Assembly (NCBI GenBank): GCA_002358555.1
Contig: DEPC01000125.1
Span: 1-19,080 of the forward strand
From: Hungatella sp. UBA3402
Lineage (GTDB): Bacteria > Bacillota > Clostridia > Lachnospirales > Lachnospiraceae
DNA: 19,080 bases
Reading direction: 5' to 3'
Shown: one piece after another, positions 7,709-15,605 of the stretch
Layout of the letters: each line of letters opens with the position of its first letter
How positions within the stretch are numbered: the first letter of the stretch is position 1
Notes under the pieces: model-generated
The model's database searches: none
Seen by the model: only the letters and a program-made list of their open reading frames with translations
Told to the model about the DNA's origin: nothing
Program-made: the position numbers and the translations under genes

Positions 7709-10129
7709 TTATGCCCGCAACTCAATTCCCATGCTCCGAAGTCCATGAAGAATCTTTTCCATCACTTTATTGACTTCCTTATCCTCCAAAGTTCTATCTC
7801 CTGCTCGGAAGGTAATCGAATAGGCAACCGATTTATGGCCTGCCAAAATTTGAGCTCCCTCATAAATATCAAACAGCTCATAGCTTTCTAAAATCTTTCC
7901 TCCCCGCTGTTCTATCATATCCTCAATCTGTCCTACCATGATAGATTTGGGTACTACCATACTGATATCCCTGGTTACAGCTGGATACTTGGCAATCCCT
8001 TCATATTTACGATTATAAGAGGCATATGGAAGCACAGATGGCATATCAAGTATTGCAAGATAGGTTTTCTCTCCAATCTTATAATTATCTGCTACATCTG
8101 GATGAACTTCTCCAAGATAGCCAATTACCTTTCCATCATATATTATATTGGCCTGACGTCCTGGATGAAGCCATTCTTTGCCAGATTGCGGCTCATAATG
8201 AGGCTTCTTATCCATTCCTGCTCTGTCAAAAAATTCCTCTATCACGCCCTTCATGTCAAAGAAATCAACTTCTCCATAAGCTCCTAAAACAAATTGCATT
8301 CTCTCGTCAGGAAGCTCTGTGAGAGGAAGCGTTTTTGGCAGATAGATATTCGCCAACTCATACAGTCGTACATTTTTATTTCTGCGATTATAGTTTGTAG
8401 ATAAGGAATTTAACATTCCGTGCAGAGGAGTTGTTCTCATGATGCTGAAATCCTCTCCTAAAGGGTTAGAAATTTCAACTACCTGCCGCAATTTAGAATC
8501 TGTGGGAATCTGCAGCTTATCAAATACTTTAGGACTTTCAAATGAATAAGTCATACTCTCGCTGAAACCGCTAAACTCTGCAACCTCCCTTGCAGTCTGT
8601 TCCATCCTCAGCTTGTAAGTCAATCCTCCTGTAGTAGCCTCACCAGAAGGAAGAGTGGTAGGAATATTGTCATATCCAAAGAATCGTGCCACCTCCTCTG
8701 CAATATCCGCTGGACGCTCTAAATCCTGGCGGAATGTAGGTGCAATGACTTCACTCGAAGCTTCGTCAAATCCCAACTCTAATCTTGAAAAATATTCTAG
8801 CATATCATTCTTTTGGATATTGGTTCCCAAAAGGCGATTAATCCTGTCTGCATCAAAAGGAATCCTTCTCTCTGTCCGCTTTTGGGGATAAATGTCTATG
8901 ATTCCCCCTACAACCTCTCCTGCTCCTAGCTCTTCGACCAACTGGCAGGCACGATTGATTGCTGCCTCGGCATTATTGGGGTCAAGTCCCTTTTCAAATT
9001 TTCCAGAAGCATCGGTTCTGAGCCCAATCTTCTTGGCTGACAGACGAATATTAGGCCCATCAAAGCAAGCAGCCTCAAATACCATGGTCTTTACCTCATC
9101 AGTAATCTTTGAGTTTTCTCCTCCCATGATACCAGCAATCCCCACTTCCTTTTCTCCATCATTAATCATCAATACTGTATGGTCCAGATTTCTCTCTTGA
9201 CCATCCAAAGTCTGGAAGGTATCTCCGTCTTTTGCGCATTTCACAATAATCTCGTGCTTTGCAATCAAGTCATAATCATAGGCATGCATAGGCTGGCCAA
9301 ACTCTTCCATAACATAGTTAGTGATATCTACCAGATTATTAATGGGGCGGATACCACTGGCTGCTAAACGTCTCTGCATCCACTCTGGAGAGGGTGCCAA
9401 TGTAATATTCTTCACCATACGGGCACAATAGCGGGGACATAGTTTCGTATCTTCCACAGAAACTTTTAAATAGTTATGAATATCTTCTTGATTTCCTGTT
9501 TCTGTGACTGTTGGAGCAATAAATTTCTTATTAAATGTGGCAGCAGCTTCCCGTGCAATTCCCACCACACTATAACAATCTACTCGGTTGGAGGTAATTT
9601 CATATTCAAATACAATATCATGAAGCCCCAAAACTTCTATGGCATCAGCTCCAATAGGAGTATCCTCTGGAAGAATATAAATTCCTTTTTCTGGAGCTAA
9701 AGGATACATATCTCTAGAAGAACCCAATTCTTCAATCGAGCACATCATTCCATCAGATTCGATTCCTCTTAATTTTCCTTTTTTAATCTTGATGCCATTT
9801 TCAGGGAGAGGTCCTCCATCATGACCACCTGCTACCTTGCCTCCGTCTAAGACCACAGGAACTTTATCTCCTTCCTTTACATTGGGAGCTCCTGTTACAA
9901 TCTGAATTATCTTGGTTCCAATATTTACCTGACAAACAATCAATTTATCTGCATCTGGATGACGCTCTATTTTATCAATTTGTCCTACTACAATCTTCTC
10001 CAAATTTTTATCCAGGCACTGATATCCCTCTACCTTTGTCCCTGACAAAGTCATAGCATCTGTGTATTCCTGGGCAGTTACGTCTAAATCTGGAACGTAT
10101 GCTTTCATCCATGATAATGCTGTGTTCAT
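7709..10129 (-). CDS. pheT: Phenylalanine--tRNA ligase beta subunit
   Basis: An 806-residue beta subunit of the alpha2-beta2 enzyme that charges tRNA-Phe. Domains in order: N-terminal segment MNTALSWMKAYVPDL, tRNA-binding OB fold (about 40-150, KIERHPDADKLIVCQVNIG), B3/B4 editing domain (about 210-380, with RPINNLVDITNYVMEEFGQP), B5 domain (about 400-470), catalytic-like core, and a C-terminal FDX-ACB anticodon-binding domain (about 710-800, YPAVTRDISMVV). Length is normal. ATG 10129 follows AGGAG by about 8 nt and lies 31 nt after the pheS stop, so the two are co-transcribed under the Phe T-box. Confidence 0.98.
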   Translation of the reverse strand: MNTALSWMKAYVPDLDVTAQEYTDAMTLSGTKVEGYQCLDKNLEKIVVGQIDKIERHPDADKLIVCQVNIGTKIIQIVTGAPNVKEGDKVPVVLDGGKVAGGHDGGPLPENGIKIKKGKLRGIESDGMMCSIEELGSSRDMYPLAPEKGIYILPEDTPIGADAIEVLGLHDIVFEYEITSNRVDCYSVVGIAREAAATFNKKFIAPTVTETGNQEDIHNYLKVSVEDTKLCPRYCARMVKNITLAPSPEWMQRRLAASGIRPINNLVDITNYVMEEFGQPMHAYDYDLIAKHEIIVKCAKDGDTFQTLDGQERNLDHTVLMINDGEKEVGIAGIMGGENSKITDEVKTMVFEAACFDGPNIRLSAKKIGLRTDASGKFEKGLDPNNAEAAINRACQLVEELGAGEVVGGIIDIYPQKRTERRIPFDADRINRLLGTNIQKNDMLEYFSRLELGFDEASSEVIAPTFRQDLERPADIAEEVARFFGYDNIPTTLPSGEATTGGLTYKLRMEQTAREVAEFSGFSESMTYSFESPKVFDKLQIPTDSKLRQVVEISNPLGEDFSIMRTTPLHGMLNSLSTNYNRRNKNVRLYELANIYLPKTLPLTELPDERMQFVLGAYGEVDFFDMKGVIEEFFDRAGMDKKPHYEPQSGKEWLHPGRQANIIYDGKVIGYLGEVHPDVADNYKIGEKTYLAILDMPSVLPYASYNRKYEGIAKYPAVTRDISMVVPKSIMVGQIEDMIEQRGGKILESYELFDIYEGAQILAGHKSVAYSITFRAGDRTLEDKEVNKVMEKILHGLRSMGIELRA

Positions 10130-10160
10130 GTCTAATCTCCTCCATCTATTTTACTTATAC

Positions 10161-11180
10161 TCAGAACTGTTTTAAAAATCTTACATCATTTTCATAAAGC
10201 AGTCGCATATCATCAATTTCATATTTCAGCAATGCAATTCTCTCTAAACCAACGCCAAATGCAAATCCCGTATATGCCTCTGGGTCAATCCCACACATCT
10301 CAAATACATGAGGATGAACCATGCCGCAGCCCAAAATCTCAATCCAACCAGTTCCCTTACAGAAACGGCATCCGCTGCCTCCACATTTGAAACAACTGAC
10401 ATCCATCTCGGCACTTGGCTCAGTAAATGGAAAATGGTGAGGCCGAAATTTTACTTTTGTATCTTCCCCAAAAAGTTCTTTGGCAAATTCAGCCAAAGTT
10501 CCTTTTAAATCCGCAAATGTAATATTTTTATCAATCACCAAACCCTCTACCTGATGGAACGAAGGGGAATGAGTTGCATCTACCTCGTCAGAACGGAACA
10601 CTCGCCCAGGAGAAATCATACGAATCGGCAGTTTTCCTTTTTCCATGGTACGAGCCTGAACCGGAGAAGTCTGGGTTCTAAGCACAATTTCTTTGTTAAT
10701 ATAAAACGTATCCTGCTCATCCTTTGCTGGATGTCCTTCTGGAATATTCAGTTTTGTAAAATTGTATTCATCATATTCAATTTCAGGACCTTCCACCACT
10801 TCATATCCCATTCCCACAAAGATTCTTTCGAGTTCTTCTAAGGCTATGGTATTGGGATGGCGATGCCCCACATTGGCTTTTCTTGCAGGAAGAGTAACAT
10901 CAATCACCTCTGCCTTCATCTGAGCATCTCTGGCTTTTCTTGCTAATGCCTGTCTAGTCTCCTCCAATTTCGCCTCAATCATCTCCCTGGCTTCATTTAC
11001 CATTTGCCCTACTTTTGGACGGTCTTCGGGAGCTACATTCTTCATTCCTTTCAGTACACTGGTCAATTCTCCCTTTTTGCCAAGATACGCCACACGGATT
11101 TCATTTAATTTATCCAAGGCTTCGGAAGACTCAATCTGCTTCATCGCTTCCTCTTTAATCTTCTCTAACTGCTCTTTCAT
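10161..11180 (-). CDS. pheS: Phenylalanine--tRNA ligase alpha subunit
   Basis: A 339-residue catalytic alpha subunit of phenylalanyl-tRNA synthetase (class II). An N-terminal coiled-coil (about 1-85, rich in Lys, Glu and Ala) contacts tRNA. The catalytic domain shows motif 2 FRSDEVDATHSPSFHQVEGL and motif 3 GFAFGVGLERIALLKY, with the usual SCFKCGGSGCRFCKGTGW cysteine cluster. Full length. ATG 11180 is preceded by AAAGGAGAA about 6 nt upstream. It lies downstream of the Phe T-box, with an additional 210-nt foldable segment between the two. Forms an operon with pheT. Confidence 0.98.
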   Translation of the reverse strand: MKEQLEKIKEEAMKQIESSEALDKLNEIRVAYLGKKGELTSVLKGMKNVAPEDRPKVGQMVNEAREMIEAKLEETRQALARKARDAQMKAEVIDVTLPARKANVGHRHPNTIALEELERIFVGMGYEVVEGPEIEYDEYNFTKLNIPEGHPAKDEQDTFYINKEIVLRTQTSPVQARTMEKGKLPIRMISPGRVFRSDEVDATHSPSFHQVEGLVIDKNITFADLKGTLAEFAKELFGEDTKVKFRPHHFPFTEPSAEMDVSCFKCGGSGCRFCKGTGWIEILGCGMVHPHVFEMCGIDPEAYTGFAFGVGLERIALLKYEIDDMRLLYENDVRFLKQF

Positions 11181-11221
11181 GCTATTCTCCTTTTCCTTTC
11201 CATCTCCAGATAACTGGGGGT

Positions 11222-11431
11222 AGTACTATATTGCATTAATTCCTAAGTAATAGTACTTGCTCTCTATACTAGGATTCAAGAACGTCTTGGGCGTTCTTGT
11301 GGCGGCGTGCAGGTCAGCTAACTCAATCTTCCTTTTTGCACGCCTGCCATTATCAGATGGGGGATTGACTCCTGCCACGGATACAGGAAAGCGCCTCACT
11401 GCTTAACGGCAGGGGACATCCCTATCTGATA
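11222..11431 (-). ncRNA. Unclassified structured leader element between T-box and pheS
   Basis: This stretch is in the leader of the pheS transcript, downstream of the T-box terminator. It contains a compound stem (TATCAGAT 11431-11424 with ATCTGATA 11358-11351, then GGGAT with ATCCC, then CCTGCC with GGCAGG). Three further perfect 8-bp stems follow: GGCGTGCA/TGCACGCC (11344-11304), CAAGAACG/CGTTCTTG (11299-11277) and AGTACTAT/ATAGTACT (11257-11222). None is followed by a T-run. No open frame of note and no match to a riboswitch class I know (TPP, SAM, lysine, glycine, cobalamin, guanidine, cyclic-di-GMP, a second T-box). It may be a regulatory leader, a small repeated element or an embedded small RNA; the strand is inferred from the operon. 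Confidence 0.45.
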
Positions 11432-11460
11432 TATCTGTGAAATTAGATGATTATACAACG

Positions 11461-11490
11461 AAAAAAAGTCCCTCCGATAAACGAAGGGAC
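11461..11490 (-). terminator. T-box attenuator terminator before pheS
   Basis: GTCCCT (11490-11485) pairs with AGGGAC (11473-11468), with possible extra pairs inside, followed by seven T (11467-11461). It is the competing structure of the T-box antiterminator. Confidence 0.88.
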
Positions 11491-11740
11491 GACAAGCCGC
11501 GGTACCACCCTGATTCCTATATCACAGATACAGACACTTTTGTGTGTAACGTACACCCTGCGTCGCAGCCTACTAAACCTATACCAAAAAGTTACACAAG
11601 GTAAGTTCAGCCGCGCAGCTCCAGCGGGAAATTCGATTGCTTATCTGAACTGAAAGGAACTTACAGCCGGTGATTCCTTCTCTCTGGCAGAAATATAAGC
11701 ATCTACTGACGCCTTCATTGCTTTTCTTTTTAAGCCTTAT
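11461..11740 (-). promoter_or_regulatory. T-box riboswitch, phenylalanine-specific
   Basis: The canonical T-box sequence AGGGTGGTACCGCG is at 11511-11498 on the minus strand, followed by the attenuator hairpin and a T-run. Upstream is a long structured stem I with a TTC Phe codon at 11630-11628 in the context CGAA-T-TTC-CCGC, so a Phe specifier is reasonable though TTT one base earlier would also read Phe. The variable base of the bulge is T (11504), which pairs with an A discriminator, as in tRNA-Phe. Uncharged tRNA-Phe would allow read-through into pheST and probably the genes behind them. The 5' limit is approximate. Confidence 0.92.
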
Positions 11741-11745
11741 GGTAC

Positions 11746-11773
11746 ATTTTAGCATATTTCTTTTAAATGTCAA
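11746..11773 (-). promoter_or_regulatory. promoter of the Phe T-box/pheST transcript
   Basis: A perfect TTGACA (11773-11768), 16-nt spacer and TAAAAT (11751-11746). Start expected near 11739, just before the T-box leader. I see no clear terminator for the ATP-grasp gene in 11774-11851. Confidence 0.75.
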
Positions 11774-11851
11774 CTGATTTGTGCCAACTATTATATAATA
11801 CTTAACATGGTAATTCCTTACTAACTATTTATTAGACAAAAAATAATATCA

Positions 11852-12868
11852 TTATCTTCCCCACACCAACATCCGAATATCCTTTTGAGCTCTGATTCCT
11901 GTCTGGGCTTTCAGATAGTTTTGTTCTGGCATTTTCCTTAAAGCCCACATAACTAATGCATAAGGAAGGTGGAGGCCAGCCGCATGACTAAAGGGATAAC
12001 CTCCTCCAAATCTGGCGTTCATCTCCACTACATAATAGTTTCCCTGTTCTCCCATCACATCTACATCCAAATTTCCTCGATGTCTTAAAAATTCTGCTAA
12101 TTTCTTTCCAAGAACACAAAGCTCTGGAATGGCTACTGTCTCAGCTTCATCTGTCTCTCCGGCTCGCATAGCCTCCTTTTTCTTCACTACTACAGTCTGA
12201 TAAGTACCTTCCAGATCATTTACGACATCAAGACCAAATTCTTCGCCATTTATCTTTTCTTGAATAATTATATTAGCTCTATCCTGAACTGCCTCATACC
12301 TTAAATAGCTGTTGGTAATTTCCCTTTGAATTTTTTGTTCCAAAATCCTTAGCTCCTCCTCGCTGTCTACCTGATATACAGATAGAGACCCCATTCCCCA
12401 TCGAGGTTTTAAGATAAATGGATAAGTCGTCTTTCCTTCTTGCTCTGCCTGTACTACCTCTTCAATATCCAACCAGCTTTTTGGTGTGTTGATTCCCTGC
12501 TCCTTAAGAGCTGTGTATGTTTTCCACTTATCATTACAGATATCTACTGCCCAAGTATTGGCTGTCACCACCAAAGTCCCCTGTGCCTCAAATCTCTCTC
12601 TGGCAGCAGCTAAAACAGGAAGGTCAATATCAAACAAAGGCACCAAAAGACCAATCTCCCATTTTCTACAATACTCCAGCAAAAATGGAATATATTCTCT
12701 GTCATAAATCAGAGGTGTCACCACCTTTTTGTCTGCTGCCGAAAATGCTGGACTGATTTTGCTGTTAGCTGCATGAACCATTCCTGGTTCCTCTGCCAGT
12801 TTCAAAGCCTCCTTAAAATATTCTACCAGATACGTTCTTCTTCCTGCACTTGTAAGCAAGATATTCAT
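11852..12868 (-). CDS. ATP-grasp protein, carbamoyl-phosphate synthase large subunit-like
   Basis: A 338-residue protein starting MNILLTSAGRRTYLVEYF, the typical opening of the CarB-like stand-alone ATP-grasp group. The middle has FILKPRWGMGSLSVYQ (ATP-binding glycine loop), IIIQEKINGEEFGLDVV, and the metal-binding stretch VVEMNARFGGGYPFSH (Glu and Asn ligands). Such enzymes form an acyl-phosphate and ligate it to an amine. I chose ATG 12868 because family proteins start there and AAAGGG lies about 10 nt upstream; an in-frame ATG at 12910, 5 nt after the glycosyltransferase stop, is the alternative. With a flippase and a glycosyltransferase upstream, a role in adding an amino acid or similar group to a surface glycan or its precursor is a reasonable inference. 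Substrate unknown. Confidence 0.85.
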   Translation of the reverse strand: MNILLTSAGRRTYLVEYFKEALKLAEEPGMVHAANSKISPAFSAADKKVVTPLIYDREYIPFLLEYCRKWEIGLLVPLFDIDLPVLAAARERFEAQGTLVVTANTWAVDICNDKWKTYTALKEQGINTPKSWLDIEEVVQAEQEGKTTYPFILKPRWGMGSLSVYQVDSEEELRILEQKIQREITNSYLRYEAVQDRANIIIQEKINGEEFGLDVVNDLEGTYQTVVVKKKEAMRAGETDEAETVAIPELCVLGKKLAEFLRHRGNLDVDVMGEQGNYYVVEMNARFGGGYPFSHAAGLHLPYALVMWALRKMPEQNYLKAQTGIRAQKDIRMLVWGR

Positions 12869-12915
12869 AGTTTCTATCCCTTTCTTAATCGTGATTCGTA
12901 GTCCTGTCATAATCG

Positions 12916-13956
12916 TTATGACTTTTTTCTCTCAGCAAACCTTGCCAGCAGCTTATAAAGCCATGGTGCATACACTTCCATATAAATATAGAAGCGAGTT
13001 CTCTTTGTCAATTCCTGAAAATAGTTTCTGTACTTTTTATTGAGAACCACTCCATAGCATCTGGTATTGACCTTTGTAAGATACCAAGTCCTCTTGACAG
13101 CGTTTTTGACTGCTTCATGGAATTGCCTATCCGTAGCTCTGTCAAAAGCAGCATAGGTTTCTCGCATTTCCTCATAATATTTCTTCTGTTTTGCTACATA
13201 ATCTCCTTGTTTTCCCTGGCTTGTCCAGGAGGAAGCTCCGCCAAGTCGGTAAATGCTCATAGCTCTATCTATATAGTACCCATATCCTTTGGCAGCAGCC
13301 ATAAGCTGTAGTGGTGTATCTCCCACCGGACAATTTGTATAATAGAGTGGCAGTTCTTTTATTAAAGATGCTCGAAATACCATAGAAGCAGTAGGATAAC
13401 CACAACTCTTATCAATGATTTCCTCTGGAGAAATCACATTATTCTTTGTATAAGGGCGCATTTGTTTCTCTGACCTGGAACCATCCATTGTAATAATATT
13501 GGCACTGTGAATACATAAACTACAATCGGGATGGCTTTCCAGATAATCAATCTGAGCTTGAAGTTTTCCTTCTTCTGTCCAATAGTCATCTCCCTCACAC
13601 ATGGCAATATAGGTTCCTCTTGCCCTGGGGAAATTAAAGGCTCCACTGGGGTTTTTAATTCCTTTAGAATACTGATTCTCAGTCTGTAAGATAGGTTTTA
13701 TGATATCTGGATACTGCTCTGCATACTGACGGATAATCTCTGCTGTAGAATCTGTGGATGCATCATCATAGATTAAAATTTCATAGGAAAAGGAAACCTT
13801 TTGTTTTAAAAATCCCTCGATAGCAGCTTTTATATAAGGCTCATGGTTGTAAGTAAGACAGCAGATACTTACAAATGGTTCCCCGCTTTCACTATATGAA
13901 CTTTCACATTCTTTATTATTTTTATTTGCTGTTTCTGTTATAGCATGTATTCTCAT
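12916..13956 (-). CDS. Family 2 glycosyltransferase
   Basis: A 346-residue GT-A fold glycosyltransferase. Signatures: FVSICCLTYNHEPYI (residues 28-42), the nucleotide-binding YDDASTDS (63-70) and the metal-binding acidic EGDDYW (121-126), with GGASSWTS further on. The C-terminal 100 residues are basic and helical with no clear transmembrane segment. It probably transfers a sugar to a lipid-linked or protein-bound acceptor at the cytoplasmic face. ATG 13956 was chosen because GAGGAAGG lies about 9 nt upstream; ATG 13983 is in frame but has no ribosome site. Located between the flippase (48 nt upstream) and the ATP-grasp gene, apparently co-transcribed. Confidence 0.9.
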   Translation of the reverse strand: MRIHAITETANKNNKECESSYSESGEPFVSICCLTYNHEPYIKAAIEGFLKQKVSFSYEILIYDDASTDSTAEIIRQYAEQYPDIIKPILQTENQYSKGIKNPSGAFNFPRARGTYIAMCEGDDYWTEEGKLQAQIDYLESHPDCSLCIHSANIITMDGSRSEKQMRPYTKNNVISPEEIIDKSCGYPTASMVFRASLIKELPLYYTNCPVGDTPLQLMAAAKGYGYYIDRAMSIYRLGGASSWTSQGKQGDYVAKQKKYYEEMRETYAAFDRATDRQFHEAVKNAVKRTWYLTKVNTRCYGVVLNKKYRNYFQELTKRTRFYIYMEVYAPWLYKLLARFAERKKS

Positions 13957-14004
13957 ACTGTTTGGCCTTCCTCTCCCAACCATAGATAATATATTAAAAT
14001 TTCA

Positions 14005-15450
14005 TCAAACCATTTCTTTCTTTTCTCTCCGGCTTTTTATCAAGCTCCATAGATACTCAAAACTTTCCAATCGAAATAATTTTGCCAAAACTATATAGAC
14101 TCCCGCACCAAAAATCACCTGTACAATCAGTTTTATCCAGACACCTCCTGGCAAAACAAACTGTACTCCATACACAGCAGCACACATGATTAAGGAAATG
14201 GCAACAGAAGGTAGGATATCTATCCACTGGTTAAAAATTCCATATCCAAGCAATTTTTTATTGGGCCAAGCATTGACAAAAGTGCTCAAAAAATCTAAAC
14301 TTGCTTTAATAGCCATCAATACCAGAGGTCCAAATTGAATTCCTACTACAACCCCTATAATCCCCATACTTTTCTTAATAATTTCTAATTTTAGGAACAT
14401 ATCGCTGCGTCCTGCTGCATTGACAGCTTGAAGATTTGTAATATGAATAGGCCAGAAAGAATAGGCGACACACATAATCCTCAAGTATGGAACACAGTCC
14501 AGCCATTTTTCTCCTAAAAGCCCCAATACTAAGGTATCTGCCACAGCACATAGACCAAACAGCATAGGCAACACCAAAAACGAGCTTATTCTTACTGCTC
14601 TTTTTAGCATCTGTTTCATAACTTGCCTATCACCCTGTTTAGAAGAGAATGCTGGAAGCAGTACAGATTGGATAGCAGCTCCCAGATTATTGGCTATCAA
14701 TTTTGGAAACTGCTCCCCTCGGTTGTATATCCCCAGAATTTCTTCGGTATATATTTTTCCCATAATCAGGCCATATAGATTGTTAAATAATGTATCAATC
14801 AGAGAGGCTGCGAGTAATTTCCAGCCAAAGCCCAACAACTCCCAGATATTGTTCCAGGCAAATAAAAAAGCTGGTTTCCAGGATACAGTGACAAACAAAA
14901 CCAGCATCAACGCAAAATAGTAGGCTAACTGCTGTCCAACCATAGCCCACACCCCAAAGCCCCTATAAGCCATATAGATGCTGATAACCCCTGAGATAAT
15001 GGAGGCACCAAGAGTTGACAAAAACAGCCCTTTGAATTCCATTTTTCTGGAAACCCAGGCAGTCTGAACCGAGATGACAGCACCTGGAAATAGAACAACT
15101 CCCAATACTCGAACAATCTCCTTTAATTGCTCAATATCATAAAAATTTGCAATCTGTGGAGCTGCTGCATATAGAATCCCATACATGACAAAAGCTGCCC
15201 CTAAGCTGAAATAACATACAGAAGAAAAGTCCTTTTCATCTGCCTGCTGCTTTTGCACCAATGCAGTACTAAACCCATTTTGCACAATTACATTGGCAAT
15301 GGTGATAAAAATCATGATAATTCCAACCACGCCATATTCTGCTGGGGTCAAAAGTCTTGCCAAGATAATGGCAACCACAAACTGGATTCCCTGAGCTCCC
15401 CCATTCTCTAAAATTTTCCAAAACAGGCCCTTGATTACCTTTTGTTTCAT
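14005..15450 (-). CDS. Polysaccharide/oligosaccharide flippase, MOP superfamily (WzxC/TuaB-like)
   Basis: A 481-residue membrane protein with about 12-14 hydrophobic segments and the opening pattern KVIKGLFWKILENGGAQGIQF, ARLLTPAEYG, then QNGFSTALVQ, which is characteristic of the lipopolysaccharide/teichuronic acid exporter group in the MOP superfamily. Such proteins move undecaprenyl-linked glycan units across the membrane. ATG 15450 is used, with GGGAG 8 nt upstream; a TTG at 15465 is in frame. First gene of a three-gene cassette with the glycosyltransferase and ATP-grasp genes. Divergent from the L,D-transpeptidase. No polymerase gene is seen, so the cassette is either partial or works with genes elsewhere. 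Confidence 0.92.
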   Translation of the reverse strand: MKQKVIKGLFWKILENGGAQGIQFVVAIILARLLTPAEYGVVGIIMIFITIANVIVQNGFSTALVQKQQADEKDFSSVCYFSLGAAFVMYGILYAAAPQIANFYDIEQLKEIVRVLGVVLFPGAVISVQTAWVSRKMEFKGLFLSTLGASIISGVISIYMAYRGFGVWAMVGQQLAYYFALMLVLFVTVSWKPAFLFAWNNIWELLGFGWKLLAASLIDTLFNNLYGLIMGKIYTEEILGIYNRGEQFPKLIANNLGAAIQSVLLPAFSSKQGDRQVMKQMLKRAVRISSFLVLPMLFGLCAVADTLVLGLLGEKWLDCVPYLRIMCVAYSFWPIHITNLQAVNAAGRSDMFLKLEIIKKSMGIIGVVVGIQFGPLVLMAIKASLDFLSTFVNAWPNKKLLGYGIFNQWIDILPSVAISLIMCAAVYGVQFVLPGGVWIKLIVQVIFGAGVYIVLAKLFRLESFEYLWSLIKSRREKKEMV

Positions 15451-15507
15451 TCCTGTTTCTCCCAAATCTATAAATATATTCTTACTTTTACCTTGCCAAT
15501 ACCTTTC

Positions 15508-15536
15508 ATTTTACATGATTCCCCAAAAAATGTAAA
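15508..15536 (-). promoter_or_regulatory. promoter of the flippase cassette, overlapped by an inverted repeat
   Basis: TTTACA (15536-15531), 17-nt spacer, TAAAAT (15513-15508). A perfect 7-bp inverted repeat, TTTACAT (15510-15516) and ATGTAAA (15530-15536), covers the -35 and reaches into the -10, a placement suited to a repressor site. A second minus-strand candidate, TTGGCA-17-TATTTA, lies closer to the gene. For the plus-strand gene I see only weak promoter candidates (TTTTCA-16-TATCAT, 15550-15577). Confidence 0.5.
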
Positions 15537-15605
15537 TCACGTATGGTATTTTTCATCTAAATATGTTAAATTATCATAGGAAACTATTGCTTAGGAGGTT
15601 TTTGT

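Noticed and set aside
11447..11773. Open frames on both strands at 11447-11653 and 11579-11773
   Set aside because: They fall in the Phe T-box and its promoter; the RNA structure explains the sequence.
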